A stretch of 64,000 bases of DNA from Pseudomonas sp. CC6-YY-74 (GCF_002025205.1 NZ_CP019947.1:999501-1063500); one strand, 5' to 3'; positions 1 through 10,929 are shown, counted from the stretch's first letter. Translations and numbers: made by a program. The notes: generated by a model not told the origin, from the sequence alone.

Positions 1-504
1 GTGCCGGATGCGGGCGATGAGGCGGCCGAGTGGTTGAGCCGTTTTATCGGCAAGCCCTGTCGACTGGTGCATGTGCCTGCCGAGCGCGCCCGGTTTATCG
101 CGGGTAATCTCAGCGCGGAAGAGAAGGTCGGTTTCGCCGATGGCTTCCCTTTGCTGTTGATCGGCCAGGCTTCGCTGGATGATTTGTCGGTGCGGGTCGG
201 GCGGCCGCTGGAAATGCTGCGTTTTCGGCCGAATCTGGTGGTCGAGGGCGGAGCGGCCTATGCCGAGGACAGTTGGCGGCGTATCCGCATTGGTGGCATC
301 GAGTTTCGCGTGGCCAAGGGCTGCACTCGCTGCATCCTCACGACCCTGGATCCGCTGACAGGCGAGCGCAGTGCCGACCGTGAACCGCTCACTACGCTGA
401 AGACCTATCGCGCCCGTGAGGGTGAGGTGTACTTCGGTCAGAATCTGATCAATCAAGGTGTCGGTGGGCTGCAGCTCGGCATGTCGGTTGAGGTGTTGGA
501 GTAA
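1..504 (+). CDS. MOSC domain protein, YcbX/mARC-like, 5'-truncated by the window
   Basis: The frame is open from base 1, so the GTG at position 1 may be internal. The visible 167 residues are the C-terminal MOSC domain; full-length YcbX-like proteins are about 100 residues longer and begin with a beta-barrel N-terminal domain that is not present here. The segment KGCTRCILTTLDP followed by LKTYR is typical of the family and contains the cysteine expected to bind the molybdenum cofactor. Related proteins reduce N-hydroxylated compounds such as base analogues with an electron partner. I assign the family from the motif; the substrate is inferred. The next gene is convergent. Confidence 0.8.
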   Translation: MPDAGDEAAEWLSRFIGKPCRLVHVPAERARFIAGNLSAEEKVGFADGFPLLLIGQASLDDLSVRVGRPLEMLRFRPNLVVEGGAAYAEDSWRRIRIGGIEFRVAKGCTRCILTTLDPLTGERSADREPLTTLKTYRAREGEVYFGQNLINQGVGGLQLGMSVEVLE

Positions 505-585
505 GCCACAAACTTCGAGCCATCAGCTGCCAATACACGCGTGATGAGGTGTCTGAGCACCTCATCCTGATTCACCTGCCGCCGC

Positions 586-2514
586 CTACTGATCGTCGAA
601 GTAACGCTCGTGCCAGGCAATCAGTGGTTGCGGGGCGTTGAGCTTCTGCCCGTAGATCACCGAATAAGACAGCACGTTCTGCACGTACTGACGGGTTTCG
701 TCGAACGGGATGTTCTCGATCCAGACGTCATACGCCAGGTGATCGGCGCCGCGTAGCCACTGGCGTACACGGCCGGGGCCGGCGTTATAGGCGGCAGAGG
801 CGAGCACGCGGTTGCCGTTGAATTGACCGTAGACCTGGCTCAGGTAGGCAGCGCCGAGCTGGATGTTGGTATCCGGCAGCAGGACATTGTTTGGATTGCT
901 CAAGGGGATGCCGAACTTGCGGGCGGTCTCCTTGGCGGTCGCCGGCATCAACTGCATCAGGCCCATGGCGCCTACCTGGGACTTGGCATCGGCCATGAAG
1001 GCGCTTTCCTGGCGGGTAATGGCAAATAACCAGCTGGAGTGCAGGCCACGTTTCTTCGACTCAATGGTCAGCGGTTCGCGGTGGGCCATGGGGAAGCGCA
1101 CGTCCAGGTCGTCCCAGTACTGCGCCTGGCTGATGGTGCGAATCGCCGGAAAGTACCACTCCATGTCGTATGCCAGACGCGCTTGGGCAACCAACTCATC
1201 ACGGCTGAACAGGCGGCTGACGTGATACCACTCGCGGCGACCATCGACGATCTGGCCGCGTTCGTGGAATTCCATTGCCCGGCGAATACCTGCGGCGTTG
1301 CGCACTTTTTGTACGGTCTTGGCTGAAAGCAGCAACGGCTTGTTGTTTAGCTGGTAGGGCGCTTCGACCTGGTCGGCGGCCATGAAACCGTAGAAATCGC
1401 GCTCCTTGGCCAGGGTTTGGTAGAGCGCTTTCGGCTCCTGGCTGTTGGGCTGGGCCAGCTGCAGGCTGCGTGCCTGCCAGTAACGCCAGCGGTTGGTCTG
1501 CCCCAGCTCCTCGGGCATTTTGCGGGTCAACTGGTGTGCCTCGTCCCAGCGGCCGAGGCGCAACAGAAGGCGCGCACGCCATTCACTGACGGTATTGTCA
1601 CGCAGTTGCGGGTCGTACTGCGCCATGACCTTGAGCGCGCGGGCGTCGAAGCGTTTTGCCAGGGTCAGGCCAATTTCACGAGCGATGGCAACTTGCTCGT
1701 CGCTGGAAAACTTCATGCGCTTGGCATAGCTATCCAGCAGCGTCAGGGCTTGTTCCGGGTCTTGCCGGGCCAGGCGGCGCAGGCCGAGGCCGACTACATC
1801 GGCCATGGCTGAATCGTTGGAGCTGAAGCGAGCGGTTTGGCTGAGGATTTGTGGTTTCTGCGCCACTTCCAGTAACAGCTTGCCGTGGTTGCCCAGGGTT
1901 GGCAGTTCCTTGATCAGGTAGCTGGCCAAGCCATAGTTGCGGGTTTCGGCGGCCAGTTTGGCGCGTTTCCAGCGCATTTCTTCGGTGAGTTGGCCCTTGG
2001 CGGCCCACTGGTCGAACAGGCGATCGCAGGCATTGGGTTGCGACTTGCCGACCAGCCAGAGTTTTTCGGCAGTGGCAAAGCCCTCGGCAAACATGCCGTG
2101 GCTCAGCTGATATTGGCCGTACAAGCAATCCAGTTCGGTGAAGTTCAGCGCGGGATCATAATAGTTGATGAAGGTTTTCCACTCGCCGCGCTCGGCCAGC
2201 CAGCGCAGCCAGCGCAATTTCATCCAGCCGGCCTGTGGCAGGTCGCCATGTTCGGCCAGGAATTTCTCAATCTCGTCGTTGCTCGCCCATTTGAGTCGAG
2301 CGGTCAGTTCGTCATAGGCCAGGTAAGGCTCCAGCGGGTAATTACGCAGGGCCTGGGCATAGCGTTGATAAGGGGCTTTGTCGCCTTTGGCCAAGGCGGC
2401 TTTGGCCACGTCATAGTACTGGCGCTGCTGGGCCAGGCTGGCAGCCTGAGTCGCTGCGGTTGTCGCTGCGGTGATGATTAAACAGGAAAGCAGGAAAAAC
2501 AGACGACCGCGCAT
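586..2514 (-). CDS. slt: Soluble lytic murein transglycosylase (Slt70 type)
   Basis: A 642-residue periplasmic enzyme that cleaves the MurNAc-GlcNAc bond of peptidoglycan and forms 1,6-anhydro ends. The chosen ATG at 2514 begins a signal peptide (MRGRLFFLLSCLIITAA, cleavage near residue 25); the frame continues upstream, but the extra residues do not look like a leader. A long alpha-superhelical U domain fills residues 30-450. The C-terminal SLT domain shows ITRQESAF with the catalytic glutamate near residue 503, then GLMQLMPATA and AYNAGPGRV, all hallmarks of family 1 lytic transglycosylases. Its length matches Pseudomonas homologues. It is divergent from uup and probably monocistronic. Confidence 0.95.
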   Translation of the reverse strand: MRGRLFFLLSCLIITAATTAATQAASLAQQRQYYDVAKAALAKGDKAPYQRYAQALRNYPLEPYLAYDELTARLKWASNDEIEKFLAEHGDLPQAGWMKLRWLRWLAERGEWKTFINYYDPALNFTELDCLYGQYQLSHGMFAEGFATAEKLWLVGKSQPNACDRLFDQWAAKGQLTEEMRWKRAKLAAETRNYGLASYLIKELPTLGNHGKLLLEVAQKPQILSQTARFSSNDSAMADVVGLGLRRLARQDPEQALTLLDSYAKRMKFSSDEQVAIAREIGLTLAKRFDARALKVMAQYDPQLRDNTVSEWRARLLLRLGRWDEAHQLTRKMPEELGQTNRWRYWQARSLQLAQPNSQEPKALYQTLAKERDFYGFMAADQVEAPYQLNNKPLLLSAKTVQKVRNAAGIRRAMEFHERGQIVDGRREWYHVSRLFSRDELVAQARLAYDMEWYFPAIRTISQAQYWDDLDVRFPMAHREPLTIESKKRGLHSSWLFAITRQESAFMADAKSQVGAMGLMQLMPATAKETARKFGIPLSNPNNVLLPDTNIQLGAAYLSQVYGQFNGNRVLASAAYNAGPGRVRQWLRGADHLAYDVWIENIPFDETRQYVQNVLSYSVIYGQKLNAPQPLIAWHERYFDDQ

Positions 2515-2832
2515 GACACATCCGGGTAAGCAAATGAGAGGAGCGACAGTAAGACCGCCGCTAGATTCATCTAGCTTAGCCTTTTGCCGGGGGCAGGTGA
2601 AAGTCACGCTGCCGACTGGCGGCTTAATGAAAATTGCCAGCAAACTCGCAGCGCTTCTCGGTTAGAATGCGCGCCCAGTTTTTGCCGGGACCTGCGGGCG
2701 TCGGCAAATAAGTTTTTTGCGGTGATAAAGCTTCGCAGAATAGGGCTGGAACGCGCAGATAGCTGTTCATTTCTTGCGCTTTCGCAGCCGTTGCCTGCTT
2801 GTTTATCAGTCGCTGTATTATCGAGGCGTGCC

Positions 2833-4746
2833 ATGACCCTGCTTAAGTTCACCGATGTTTCCCTGGCCTACGGCGCCATGCCGCTGCTGGACAAGGTGTC
2901 TTGGCAGATTGCCCGTGGCGAGCGGGCCTGCATCATCGGCCGTAATGGTACCGGCAAATCGAGCATGCTGAAGCTGGTCAAAGGCGACCAGAAGCCTGAT
3001 GACGGCTCGGTCTGGCGCGCGCCGGGGTTGAAGATCGGCGAATTACCGCAGGAGCTGCCAGATGCCGACGGACGGACAGTCTTCGATGTGGTTTCCCAGG
3101 GCCTGGACGGTGTCGGCGAACTGCTTGCGCAGTATCACCACCTGAGCCAGAACATCGTCACCGATGCCGATCTGGACAAGCTCATGCATGTCCAGCATGA
3201 CCTCGAAGCCCGTGACGGTTGGCGGTTGCAGCAACTGGTCGATAGCACCTTGAGTCGTTTGCAGTTGCCGGCCGACAAGACCCTGGCTGAACTGTCCGGT
3301 GGCTGGCGGCGGCGGGTGTTGTTGGCCCAGGCGCTGGTCTCCGAGCCGGACCTGCTGTTGCTTGACGAGCCAACCAACCACCTGGACATCGGTGCCATCG
3401 CCTGGCTGGAAGAGGCGTTGTTGGGCTTCAACGGCGCCGTGTTGTTCATAACCCATGACCGGGCCTTCCTGCAGAACTTGGCCACGCGCATTCTCGAGTT
3501 GGATCGCGGCGGCTTGATCGACTGGAATGGCGACTACGCCAGTTTCCTGGTGCACAAAGAGGCCACCCTGGCGGCCGAAGAAACCGCCAACGCATTGTTC
3601 GACAAGCGTCTGGCCCAGGAAGAAGTGTGGATTCGTCAGGGCATCAAGGCGCGTCGCACCCGTAACGAAGGACGCGTGCGGGCCTTGAAAGCCTTGCGGG
3701 TCGAGCGCAGCGAGCGCCGTGAACGTACCGGCAAAGCCAATATCCTGCTGGATACCGCCGATAAATCCGGTAAGCAGGTGATGGTGCTGGAGAACGTCAG
3801 TTTCGCCCATCCGGGTGGGCCGATGCTGATCAACGATTTCTCCATGGTGCTGCAGCGTGAGGACCGTATCGGCCTGCTCGGCGCCAACGGTACCGGCAAA
3901 ACCACGTTGTTGAAGTTGATGCTCGGCGGCTTGCAGCCAACTAGTGGCAGCGTCAAGGAGGGCACGCGCATCGACGTGGCTTACTTCGACCAGCTACGTC
4001 ATCAGCTTGACCTGGAAAAAACCGTGATCGATAACGTCGCCGAAGGCCGCGACTTCATCGATATCGATGGGCAAAGCCGGCACGTACTGAGCTACCTGGG
4101 TGACTTCCTGTTCAGCCCGCAGCGTGCTCGCACGCCAGTCAAGGCGTTGTCGGGTGGCGAGCGTGCGCGCCTGTTGCTGGCCAAGCTGTTCAGCAAGCCA
4201 GCCAACCTGCTGGTACTCGACGAACCGACCAACGACCTCGACGTAGAAACCCTCGAGTTGCTTGAAGAGGTGTTGTTGACGTTCAAGGGCACCGTGCTGA
4301 TGGTCAGTCACGACCGGGCATTCCTCGACAATGTGGTGACCAGCACCCTGGTCTTCGAGGGCGAGGGCAAGGTTCGCGAATACGTTGGCGGTTATCAGGA
4401 CTGGCTGCGTCAGGGCGGTTCACCGCGTTTGCTCGGGGTTGGCGAAACCAAGGGCGGTAAGGCCGAATTGGCTTCAGCGGTAGTCGACGCATCGCCTGCC
4501 CCTGCACCCGAGGGGGCTGCGGTCGTAAAGAAGAAGCTCAGTTACAAGGTGCAGCGTGAGCTGGAGTTGCTTCCCGCGCAGATCGACGTGCTGGAAGTGC
4601 AGATAGCGGCATTGGAGGCGCAGATCGGTGCCCCGGCTTTTTACCAGCAATCTGCGGAAAAAAGTGCCGAGGTGTTGGCTCGTTTGCAAAGCCAGCAGCA
4701 GGAACTGGATAAACTGCTGGAGCGTTGGGCCGAACTGGAAGGCTGA
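2833..4746 (+). CDS. uup: ABC-F family ATPase Uup
   Basis: A 637-residue cytosolic protein with two ABC ATPase cassettes and no membrane segments. Walker A motifs are GRNGTGKSS (residue 36) and GANGTGKTT (about residue 350); signatures are LSGGWRRRV and LSGGERARL; Walker B motifs are LLLLDEPTNHLD and LLVLDEPTNDLD. The last 75 residues are a charged coiled coil (KVQRELELLPAQIDVLE), the C-terminal domain that separates Uup from other ABC-F proteins. Uup acts on ribosomes or branched DNA and suppresses precise transposon excision in E. coli. The start is the ATG at 2833; an in-frame extension reaches back to 2584 but would be atypical. The position next to slt is conserved in Pseudomonas. Confidence 0.93.
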   Translation: MTLLKFTDVSLAYGAMPLLDKVSWQIARGERACIIGRNGTGKSSMLKLVKGDQKPDDGSVWRAPGLKIGELPQELPDADGRTVFDVVSQGLDGVGELLAQYHHLSQNIVTDADLDKLMHVQHDLEARDGWRLQQLVDSTLSRLQLPADKTLAELSGGWRRRVLLAQALVSEPDLLLLDEPTNHLDIGAIAWLEEALLGFNGAVLFITHDRAFLQNLATRILELDRGGLIDWNGDYASFLVHKEATLAAEETANALFDKRLAQEEVWIRQGIKARRTRNEGRVRALKALRVERSERRERTGKANILLDTADKSGKQVMVLENVSFAHPGGPMLINDFSMVLQREDRIGLLGANGTGKTTLLKLMLGGLQPTSGSVKEGTRIDVAYFDQLRHQLDLEKTVIDNVAEGRDFIDIDGQSRHVLSYLGDFLFSPQRARTPVKALSGGERARLLLAKLFSKPANLLVLDEPTNDLDVETLELLEEVLLTFKGTVLMVSHDRAFLDNVVTSTLVFEGEGKVREYVGGYQDWLRQGGSPRLLGVGETKGGKAELASAVVDASPAPAPEGAAVVKKKLSYKVQRELELLPAQIDVLEVQIAALEAQIGAPAFYQQSAEKSAEVLARLQSQQQELDKLLERWAELEG

Positions 4747-4808
4747 GTCCGACTGCCGCAGGCTGATTATCCCCAAGCAGAACCTCAACACGTCTGGCGG
4801 AGACACGC

Positions 4809-5495
4809 ATGGCCATCGAGTATCGGATTACTCTCGACGATAATCACGAGTTCAGTTACCGGATCGAACTGGACCGCGTGTATGACTCCGCTCAGGCCCA
4901 GGACGCGCCCAACTGGACGCGCCTGGACCACCAGCAGTGCAGCAATTGTCCGCTGAGCAGGAACGATTTCAGTCACTGCCCGGCAGCGGTCGATTTGCAT
5001 CGGGTGATCGAGGATTTTCAAGGTCTGCCGGCCTTCAAGAAAGCGATGGTCTGGGTGCGCACGCCAGAGCGTGAATACACCAAGCAGGTCGGTCTGGAAG
5101 AGGGGTTGCGTGCCCTGCTCGGGGTGATCATGGCGACCAGTGCTTGTCCGGTGTTGGGCAAGCTCAAGCCGATGGCGCAGAATCACCTGCCGTTCGCCAA
5201 TAATCAGGAATTCACCCTGCGCGCGGTTTCGCTGTACCTGGCGCGGCAGTACTTCAATTTCCGCGAAGGGCGTCTTGCGGATTGGGAACTCAAGGGTTTG
5301 GTGCGCATGTTCCAGCAGTTGCAGTTGGTCAATCAGGCGTTCTGGCAGCGGATTCACGACACCTGTGAGGGCGACTCGAATCTCAAGGCCTTTCTGACCT
5401 TCTTTTCCATGTCATCGAGCATGACCTATTCGCTGGAAACTCAGTTGCAGAAGATTCGTCCGTTGGTAATGAGCGCGGGCGACAATTTCGAATGA
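4809..5495 (+). CDS. Conserved hypothetical protein with an N-terminal cysteine cluster
   Basis: A 228-residue soluble protein that I recognise only as a Pseudomonas conserved hypothetical located after uup. It opens with a short beta-rich segment (EYRITLDDNHEFSYRIEL), followed by the cluster CSNCPLSRNDFSHCP, whose three cysteines and one histidine could bind metal. The remainder is predicted alpha-helical, with no membrane segment and no signal peptide. It starts 62 bases after uup with ATG at 4809, preceded by CGGAGA. The function is unknown; a metal site is inference from the cysteine spacing. Confidence 0.8.
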   Translation: MAIEYRITLDDNHEFSYRIELDRVYDSAQAQDAPNWTRLDHQQCSNCPLSRNDFSHCPAAVDLHRVIEDFQGLPAFKKAMVWVRTPEREYTKQVGLEEGLRALLGVIMATSACPVLGKLKPMAQNHLPFANNQEFTLRAVSLYLARQYFNFREGRLADWELKGLVRMFQQLQLVNQAFWQRIHDTCEGDSNLKAFLTFFSMSSSMTYSLETQLQKIRPLVMSAGDNFE

Positions 5496-5502
5496 TCCTG
5501 GA

Positions 5503-5529
5503 GCGAATGAGGCATGGCGCCTCATTCGC
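5503..5529. terminator. Perfect 11-bp hairpin between two convergent genes
   Basis: GCGAATGAGGC at 5503-5513 pairs with GCCTCATTCGC at 5519-5529 around a 5-base loop. Four further pairs (CCTG/CAGG) flank it after a two-base bulge. It lies exactly between the stop codons of the 4809 gene and the universal stress gene. No T-run follows on either strand, so it may stop transcription weakly, or it may protect mRNA ends. Confidence 0.5.
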
Positions 5530-5539
5530 CAGGTGTGCG

Positions 5540-5980
5540 CTACTCGGGTTTCTTCAGGCGTACAGCCAGCACGTCGCAGGGTGCACCGTGCAGCACGTCA
5601 TTGGCGGTGGAGCCGAGTAGTAAAGCCAGGCCATGGCGGCCATGGCTGCCAACGATGATCAGGTCGCAACTTTGCTCTTCAGCCAGGCGGTGTATTTCCT
5701 GGCGGGGCTGGCCATAAGCCAGATGGCGTTGATCTGCAGCCAGATCGGGATACTTTCCGGCAAAACTGTCCAGACGTTCGCGGGCTTGCTCGAATTGCTG
5801 CTGTTGCAGCATCGACAAATCCATTGGCACATCACCGCCAAACGCCATGGCCATGGGTTCGACTATATGGACCACCGATAATTTTGCGTGACTGCTCGAG
5901 GCCAGCTTCTGCGCGCGCTTCATGACTGGGTCGCATTCTTCGGTTAGGTCGACAGCGACCAGAATATGCTGGTAAGGCAT
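5540..5980 (-). CDS. Universal stress protein, UspA family
   Basis: A 146-residue single-domain Usp protein. It begins MPYQHILVAVDLTEE, the standard first strand of the fold. Near the C-terminus it has IIVGSHGRHGLALLLGSTANDVLH, which matches the G-2x-G-9x-G(S/T) ATP-binding signature. Such cytosolic proteins accumulate under growth arrest and oxidative or envelope stress; the specific role here is not deducible. It converges on the preceding gene and diverges from the 6067 gene. The ATG at 5980 is preceded by AGAAGGAACC, a good ribosome site. Confidence 0.9.
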   Translation of the reverse strand: MPYQHILVAVDLTEECDPVMKRAQKLASSSHAKLSVVHIVEPMAMAFGGDVPMDLSMLQQQQFEQARERLDSFAGKYPDLAADQRHLAYGQPRQEIHRLAEEQSCDLIIVGSHGRHGLALLLGSTANDVLHGAPCDVLAVRLKKPE

Positions 5981-6066
5981 GGGTGGTTCCTTCTAAGGGT
6001 GACCGATGGTGATAAGTATGGCCGCATTGAGTGCTTGTAACAGGGTTATACCAGCGAGATAAATTT

Positions 6067-6504
6067 ATGCCCACATGGATCATATTGTTGCTTCTGGCTT
6101 TTGTGCTTAGCCCACTGGCCATGCTGATGCCGTCGCGGCGACAGCGTGGGCGGATGGATGTACGTTTGCAAGCCCGGCGCATGGGGTTGGCGATGCAGTT
6201 GTCGCGCGAGCAATGGCCGCACTGGCTGGCCATTGAGCCGCCGGGCCAGTGTCCGCAATATCACCGGGCGCGACGTCGTGGCCATGAAGATTGCTGGTGC
6301 TACTGGCAGGCTGAACCCGGACAGTGGCTGAATCAATGGCGCGAGCTTTGCGACGATGTGCCATTGGCCGAACAATTGGCCAGCCTTCCGGTCGATGTGT
6401 ACAAGGTCGAGGCAACCGCACAGATGATTGCGCTGTATTGGGGGGAGCGGGAAGGATCGGACTCGCTGCCGACGATTGCCAGTTTCTTGCTTGCGCGTGC
6501 TTGA
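6067..6504 (+). CDS. Small conserved inner-membrane-anchored hypothetical protein
   Basis: A 145-residue protein. From the ATG at 6067 it begins MPTWIILLLLAFVLSPLAML, one membrane-spanning helix or uncleaved signal anchor, followed by a basic stretch (PSRRQRGRMDVRLQARRMG). The remainder is a soluble tryptophan-rich domain, probably cytoplasmic by the positive-inside rule. An in-frame start 36 bases upstream would put charged residues before the helix and is less likely. It resembles a conserved hypothetical found at this spot in other Pseudomonas. The function is unknown. Confidence 0.7.
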   Translation: MPTWIILLLLAFVLSPLAMLMPSRRQRGRMDVRLQARRMGLAMQLSREQWPHWLAIEPPGQCPQYHRARRRGHEDCWCYWQAEPGQWLNQWRELCDDVPLAEQLASLPVDVYKVEATAQMIALYWGEREGSDSLPTIASFLLARA

Positions 6505-6540
6505 GTGACAGCTCATTGAGGCGTCAGGCCATCAAGAAAG

Positions 6541-6566
6541 AAAACCCGATGCAAGCACCGGGTTAT
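6541..6566 (-). terminator. Rho-independent terminator-like hairpin for minus-strand transcription
   Basis: Read on the minus strand, AACCCGGTGC pairs with GCATCGGGTT (one G-U pair) around a very short loop and is followed by TTCTTTCTT. On the plus strand the hairpin is followed by ATAAA, so it is oriented to end transcripts coming from the right. No intact minus-strand gene lies to the right, which is why it is of interest. Confidence 0.45.
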
Positions 6567-7384
6567 AAATGTGGCCAGGCAGGCCGGAAAGGTCGAATGA
6601 GCCATGCGCCGAGTGCGCGCTGGCTCGGAGCTGCATGTTCGTGTATTGGCTGGAAGCCTCTTCAGGCCTTCTAATGATGCTGTCGGAATACTTGTTCGTC
6701 AGAAATGGCGCGCTGCTTTCATGGCAATTGCCAAGCGATTATTCAGCCGCGTCACTGGCCGCTGATGCTATCGAGCGACTGCTTGATTTGCCGGCTGTTC
6801 TACGAGGGCGGTTCCAGGCGCACCAGTTTTTGTCGGCGAACGCCTTGACCATTGCTTCCAGTGGTCGCGCTTCCCCAGCGCTATAAAAGGTCGCGGCTAG
6901 CGAAGCATAGTCGAGTGAAAATGCATGCGTCAGCAGGTTTTGCGCGCGGCATTACGGGGTCAGTGCCGCGGTGCGGCGTCTATCTTCCGGCTCGATTGTG
7001 TCATATGGCACTGCTGGCGCAGTGCCGTCAATTGTGGTCGCTGGTTGCCAGGCCGGCCACCGGCTACACGTCAGTGAATGCCTTGGTTTTCGCTGCGCTG
7101 ATGGCCTTCCATGCTGCTGTAGATAAAAGTCGCTGAGGCTTTTTGTGCGCCTTGGCGCAGTTGAAGCGGTCTCGTCAAGCTGCTGGAGGACTCAATGGCA
7201 TGGGTCGCTGTTGTCGGTTATTTGTCGGATTTTTTCTGTTTATCGGTACTGATGATCACCTGATCGCTTCAAAATAAGGCTGTCCGTCAGCCGGAATCCT
7301 CGCTCGGGGAGTCGCCGATGCATCAAGCTACACGCGACCAATTGACAATCTGCAGCTTTTCCTTGAAGGTGGGCACACCCGAAT
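6567..7384. other. Gene-poor stretch upstream of fadB with possible gene remnants
   Basis: No reading frame here looks like an intact protein on either strand. On the minus strand, between about 6960 and 6790, a frame without a start codon reads FSLDYASLAATFYSAGEA and then MVKAFADK, with codon use like the neighbours. After a run of five A it either shifts or ends; restoring one A would continue as LVRLEPPS and stop. Other short minus-strand pieces between 7080 and 7260 also end in stops. The plus-strand frames at 6569-6886 and 6852-7136 have no recognisable motifs. I read this as a decayed small gene or non-coding leader DNA. Confidence 0.35.
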
Positions 7385-7398
7385 CAAACGGGCGTATG
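7385..7398 (+). promoter_or_regulatory. Candidate PsrA operator upstream of fadBA
   Basis: CAAACGGGCGTATG fits the known PsrA pattern (C/G)AAAC-N4-GTTT(G/C) with one mismatch in the right half. A further GTTTG half-site follows at 7407-7411. PsrA is known to repress fadBA in P. aeruginosa until long-chain acyl groups release it, and a psrA gene lies in this window at 16745. The site is 165 bases before the fadB start; I could not place the -10 and -35 boxes with confidence. Confidence 0.5.
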
Positions 7399-7562
7399 AA
7401 TTGAGCGTTTGCTGAAAAAGGCAGCGCCAATCCAGTCCGATTATCGCGTCGGCGGGTGTGCCAGGCTCATAGCGCTACTCTCTCAAACGGCTGAGCCGTG
7501 GGGTAGCAAGCTGGTTGGCTCCGATGTGTACTGTTCAGCTTCCATATCGTGGAGATCAGTTG

Positions 7563-9710
7563 ATGATTTACGAAGGTAAAGCCATCACGGTTAAGGCTCT
7601 TGAGAGCGGCATAGTCGAATTGAAATTCGACCTCAAGGGTGAGTCCGTCAACAAATTCAACCGTCTAACCCTTAACGATCTGCGTCAGTCGGTTGATGCA
7701 ATCAAGGCCGATGGTTCGATCAAGGGCGTGATTGTCACCAGTGGCAAAGACGTATTCATCGTCGGCGCCGATATCACCGAGTTCGTCGACAACTTCAAGT
7801 TGCCGGATGATGAGCTGGTGGCTGGCAACCTCGAAGCCAACAAGATCTTCAGTGATTTTGAAGACCTCGATTTCCCGACAGTCGTCGCAATCAACGGCAT
7901 CGCTCTCGGCGGTGGTTTTGAAATGTGCCTGGCGGCGGATTACCGGGTCATGGCCGACAGCGCCAAAGTGGGCCTGCCGGAAGTCAAACTGGGTCTGTAC
8001 CCAGGTTTCGGTGGCACCGTGCGTCTGCCGCGTTTGATCGGTACCGACAATGCGGTCGAGTGGATTGCCTCGGGCAAAGAGAACGGCGCAGGCGATGCCC
8101 TGAAAGTAGGTGCGGTCGATGCAGTAGTGGTCGCCGACAAGCTTCAGGCGGCTGCGCTGGATCTGGTCAAACGCGCGATCTCCGGCGAACTTGACTACAA
8201 AGCCAAGCGTCAGCCGAAGCTGGATAAGCTCAAGCTGAATGCCATCGAACAGATGATGTGCTTCGAAACCGCCAAGGGCTTCGTTGCAGGCCAGGCCGGC
8301 CCGAATTATCCGGCCCCGGTCGAAGCGATCAAGACCATTCAGAAAGCTGCCAACTTTGGCCGTGACAAGGCCCTGGAAGTGGAAGCCGCCGGTTTCGTCA
8401 AGCTAGCCAAGACCTCGGTTGCCGCCAGCCTGATCGGGCTGTTCCTGAATGATCAGGAACTGAAGAAAAAAGCCAAGCATTACGACGAAATCGCCAAAGA
8501 CGTGAAACTGGCTGCCGTCCTTGGTGCCGGCATCATGGGTGGCGGTATCGCCTACCAGTCGGCGGTCAAGGGTACGCCGATCCTGATGAAGGATATCCGT
8601 GAAGACGGTATCCAGATGGGGCTGAACGAAGCCTCCAAGTTGCTCGGTAATCGCGTGGCCAAAGGCCGCCTGACCGCAGCGAAGATGGCTGAAGCCCTCA
8701 ACGCCATCCGTCCGACCCTGTCCTACGGCGATTTCGCCAACGTCGACATCGTCGTCGAAGCCGTGGTCGAGAACCCCAAGGTCAAGCAAGCGGTACTGGC
8801 CGAAGTAGAAGGCGCGGTGAAGGAAGATACGATCCTCGCCTCCAACACCTCGACCATTTCCATCAGCCTGCTGGCCAAGGCGCTCAAGCGTCCGGAAAAC
8901 TTCGTCGGCATGCACTTCTTCAACCCGGTACACATGATGCCGTTGGTCGAAGTCATCCGTGGTGAGAAGTCTAGCGAGGTGGCGGTTGCCACTACCGTGG
9001 CTTACGCCAAGAAGATGGGCAAGACCCCGGTTGTAGTCAACGACTGCCCGGGCTTCCTGGTCAACCGTGTGCTGTTTCCCTACTTTGGTGGCTTCTCCAA
9101 GCTGCTCGAGCTCGGTGTCGACTTCGTGCGTATCGACAAGGTGATGGAGAAATTCGGCTGGCCCATGGGCCCGGCGTATCTCTCCGATGTGGTCGGTATC
9201 GATACCGGTCACCATGGTCGTGACGTGATGGCCGAAGGCTTCCCGGATCGCATGGCGGTCGAAGGCCGTACCGCGGTCGACGTGATGTATGAAGCGGACC
9301 GCCTGGGCCAGAAGAACGGCAAGGGTTTCTACTCGTACGAAATGGACAAACGCGGCAAGCCGAAGAAGGTCATCGACCCTGTGGCTTACGAGTTGCTCAA
9401 GTCCATCGTCACCGAGCAGCGTGAAGTGACCGATGAAGACATCGTCAACTTCATGATGATCCCGCTGTGCATGGAAACCGTTCGTTGCCTGGAAGACGGT
9501 ATCGTCGAGACTGCTGCCGAGGCCGATATGGGTCTGGTTTACGGCATTGGCTTCCCGCCGTTCCGTGGTGGCGCACTGCGTTACATCGACAGCGTCGGTG
9601 TCGCCGAATTCGTGACCCTGGCCGACAAGTACGCCGATCTGGGCGCGCTGTACACCCCGACTGCCAAGCTTCGCGAAATGGCCGCCAACGGCCAGAAGTT
9701 TTTCGGTTAA
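7563..9710 (+). CDS. fadB: Fatty acid oxidation complex alpha subunit
   Basis: A 715-residue bifunctional subunit. Residues 1-190 form an enoyl-CoA hydratase/isomerase (crotonase) domain with [17 protein letters not shown] and [15 protein letters not shown]. Residues from about 310 form the 3-hydroxyacyl-CoA dehydrogenase, with the NAD-binding [12 protein letters not shown] and the catalytic-histidine motif [16 protein letters not shown]. It forms an alpha2beta2 complex with FadA and carries out hydration and NAD-dependent oxidation in beta-oxidation. The ATG at 7563 is the family start ([11 protein letters not shown]); a longer in-frame start exists at 7515. fadA follows 30 bases downstream. 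Confidence 0.97.
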   Translation: MIYEGKAITVKALESGIVELKFDLKGESVNKFNRLTLNDLRQSVDAIKADGSIKGVIVTSGKDVFIVGADITEFVDNFKLPDDELVAGNLEANKIFSDFEDLDFPTVVAINGIALGGGFEMCLAADYRVMADSAKVGLPEVKLGLYPGFGGTVRLPRLIGTDNAVEWIASGKENGAGDALKVGAVDAVVVADKLQAAALDLVKRAISGELDYKAKRQPKLDKLKLNAIEQMMCFETAKGFVAGQAGPNYPAPVEAIKTIQKAANFGRDKALEVEAAGFVKLAKTSVAASLIGLFLNDQELKKKAKHYDEIAKDVKLAAVLGAGIMGGGIAYQSAVKGTPILMKDIREDGIQMGLNEASKLLGNRVAKGRLTAAKMAEALNAIRPTLSYGDFANVDIVVEAVVENPKVKQAVLAEVEGAVKEDTILASNTSTISISLLAKALKRPENFVGMHFFNPVHMMPLVEVIRGEKSSEVAVATTVAYAKKMGKTPVVVNDCPGFLVNRVLFPYFGGFSKLLELGVDFVRIDKVMEKFGWPMGPAYLSDVVGIDTGHHGRDVMAEGFPDRMAVEGRTAVDVMYEADRLGQKNGKGFYSYEMDKRGKPKKVIDPVAYELLKSIVTEQREVTDEDIVNFMMIPLCMETVRCLEDGIVETAAEADMGLVYGIGFPPFRGGALRYIDSVGVAEFVTLADKYADLGALYTPTAKLREMAANGQKFFG

Positions 9711-9725
9711 TCGCGCACAGACTAG

Positions 9726-10916
<1,191 letters not shown>

Positions 10917-10929
10917 GCGTTCACAGACG

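Noticed and set aside
6569..7136. Plus-strand frames of about 105 and 94 codons upstream of fadB
   Set aside because: Neither has a convincing ribosome site or motif, and they overlap each other. I kept only the description of the region.
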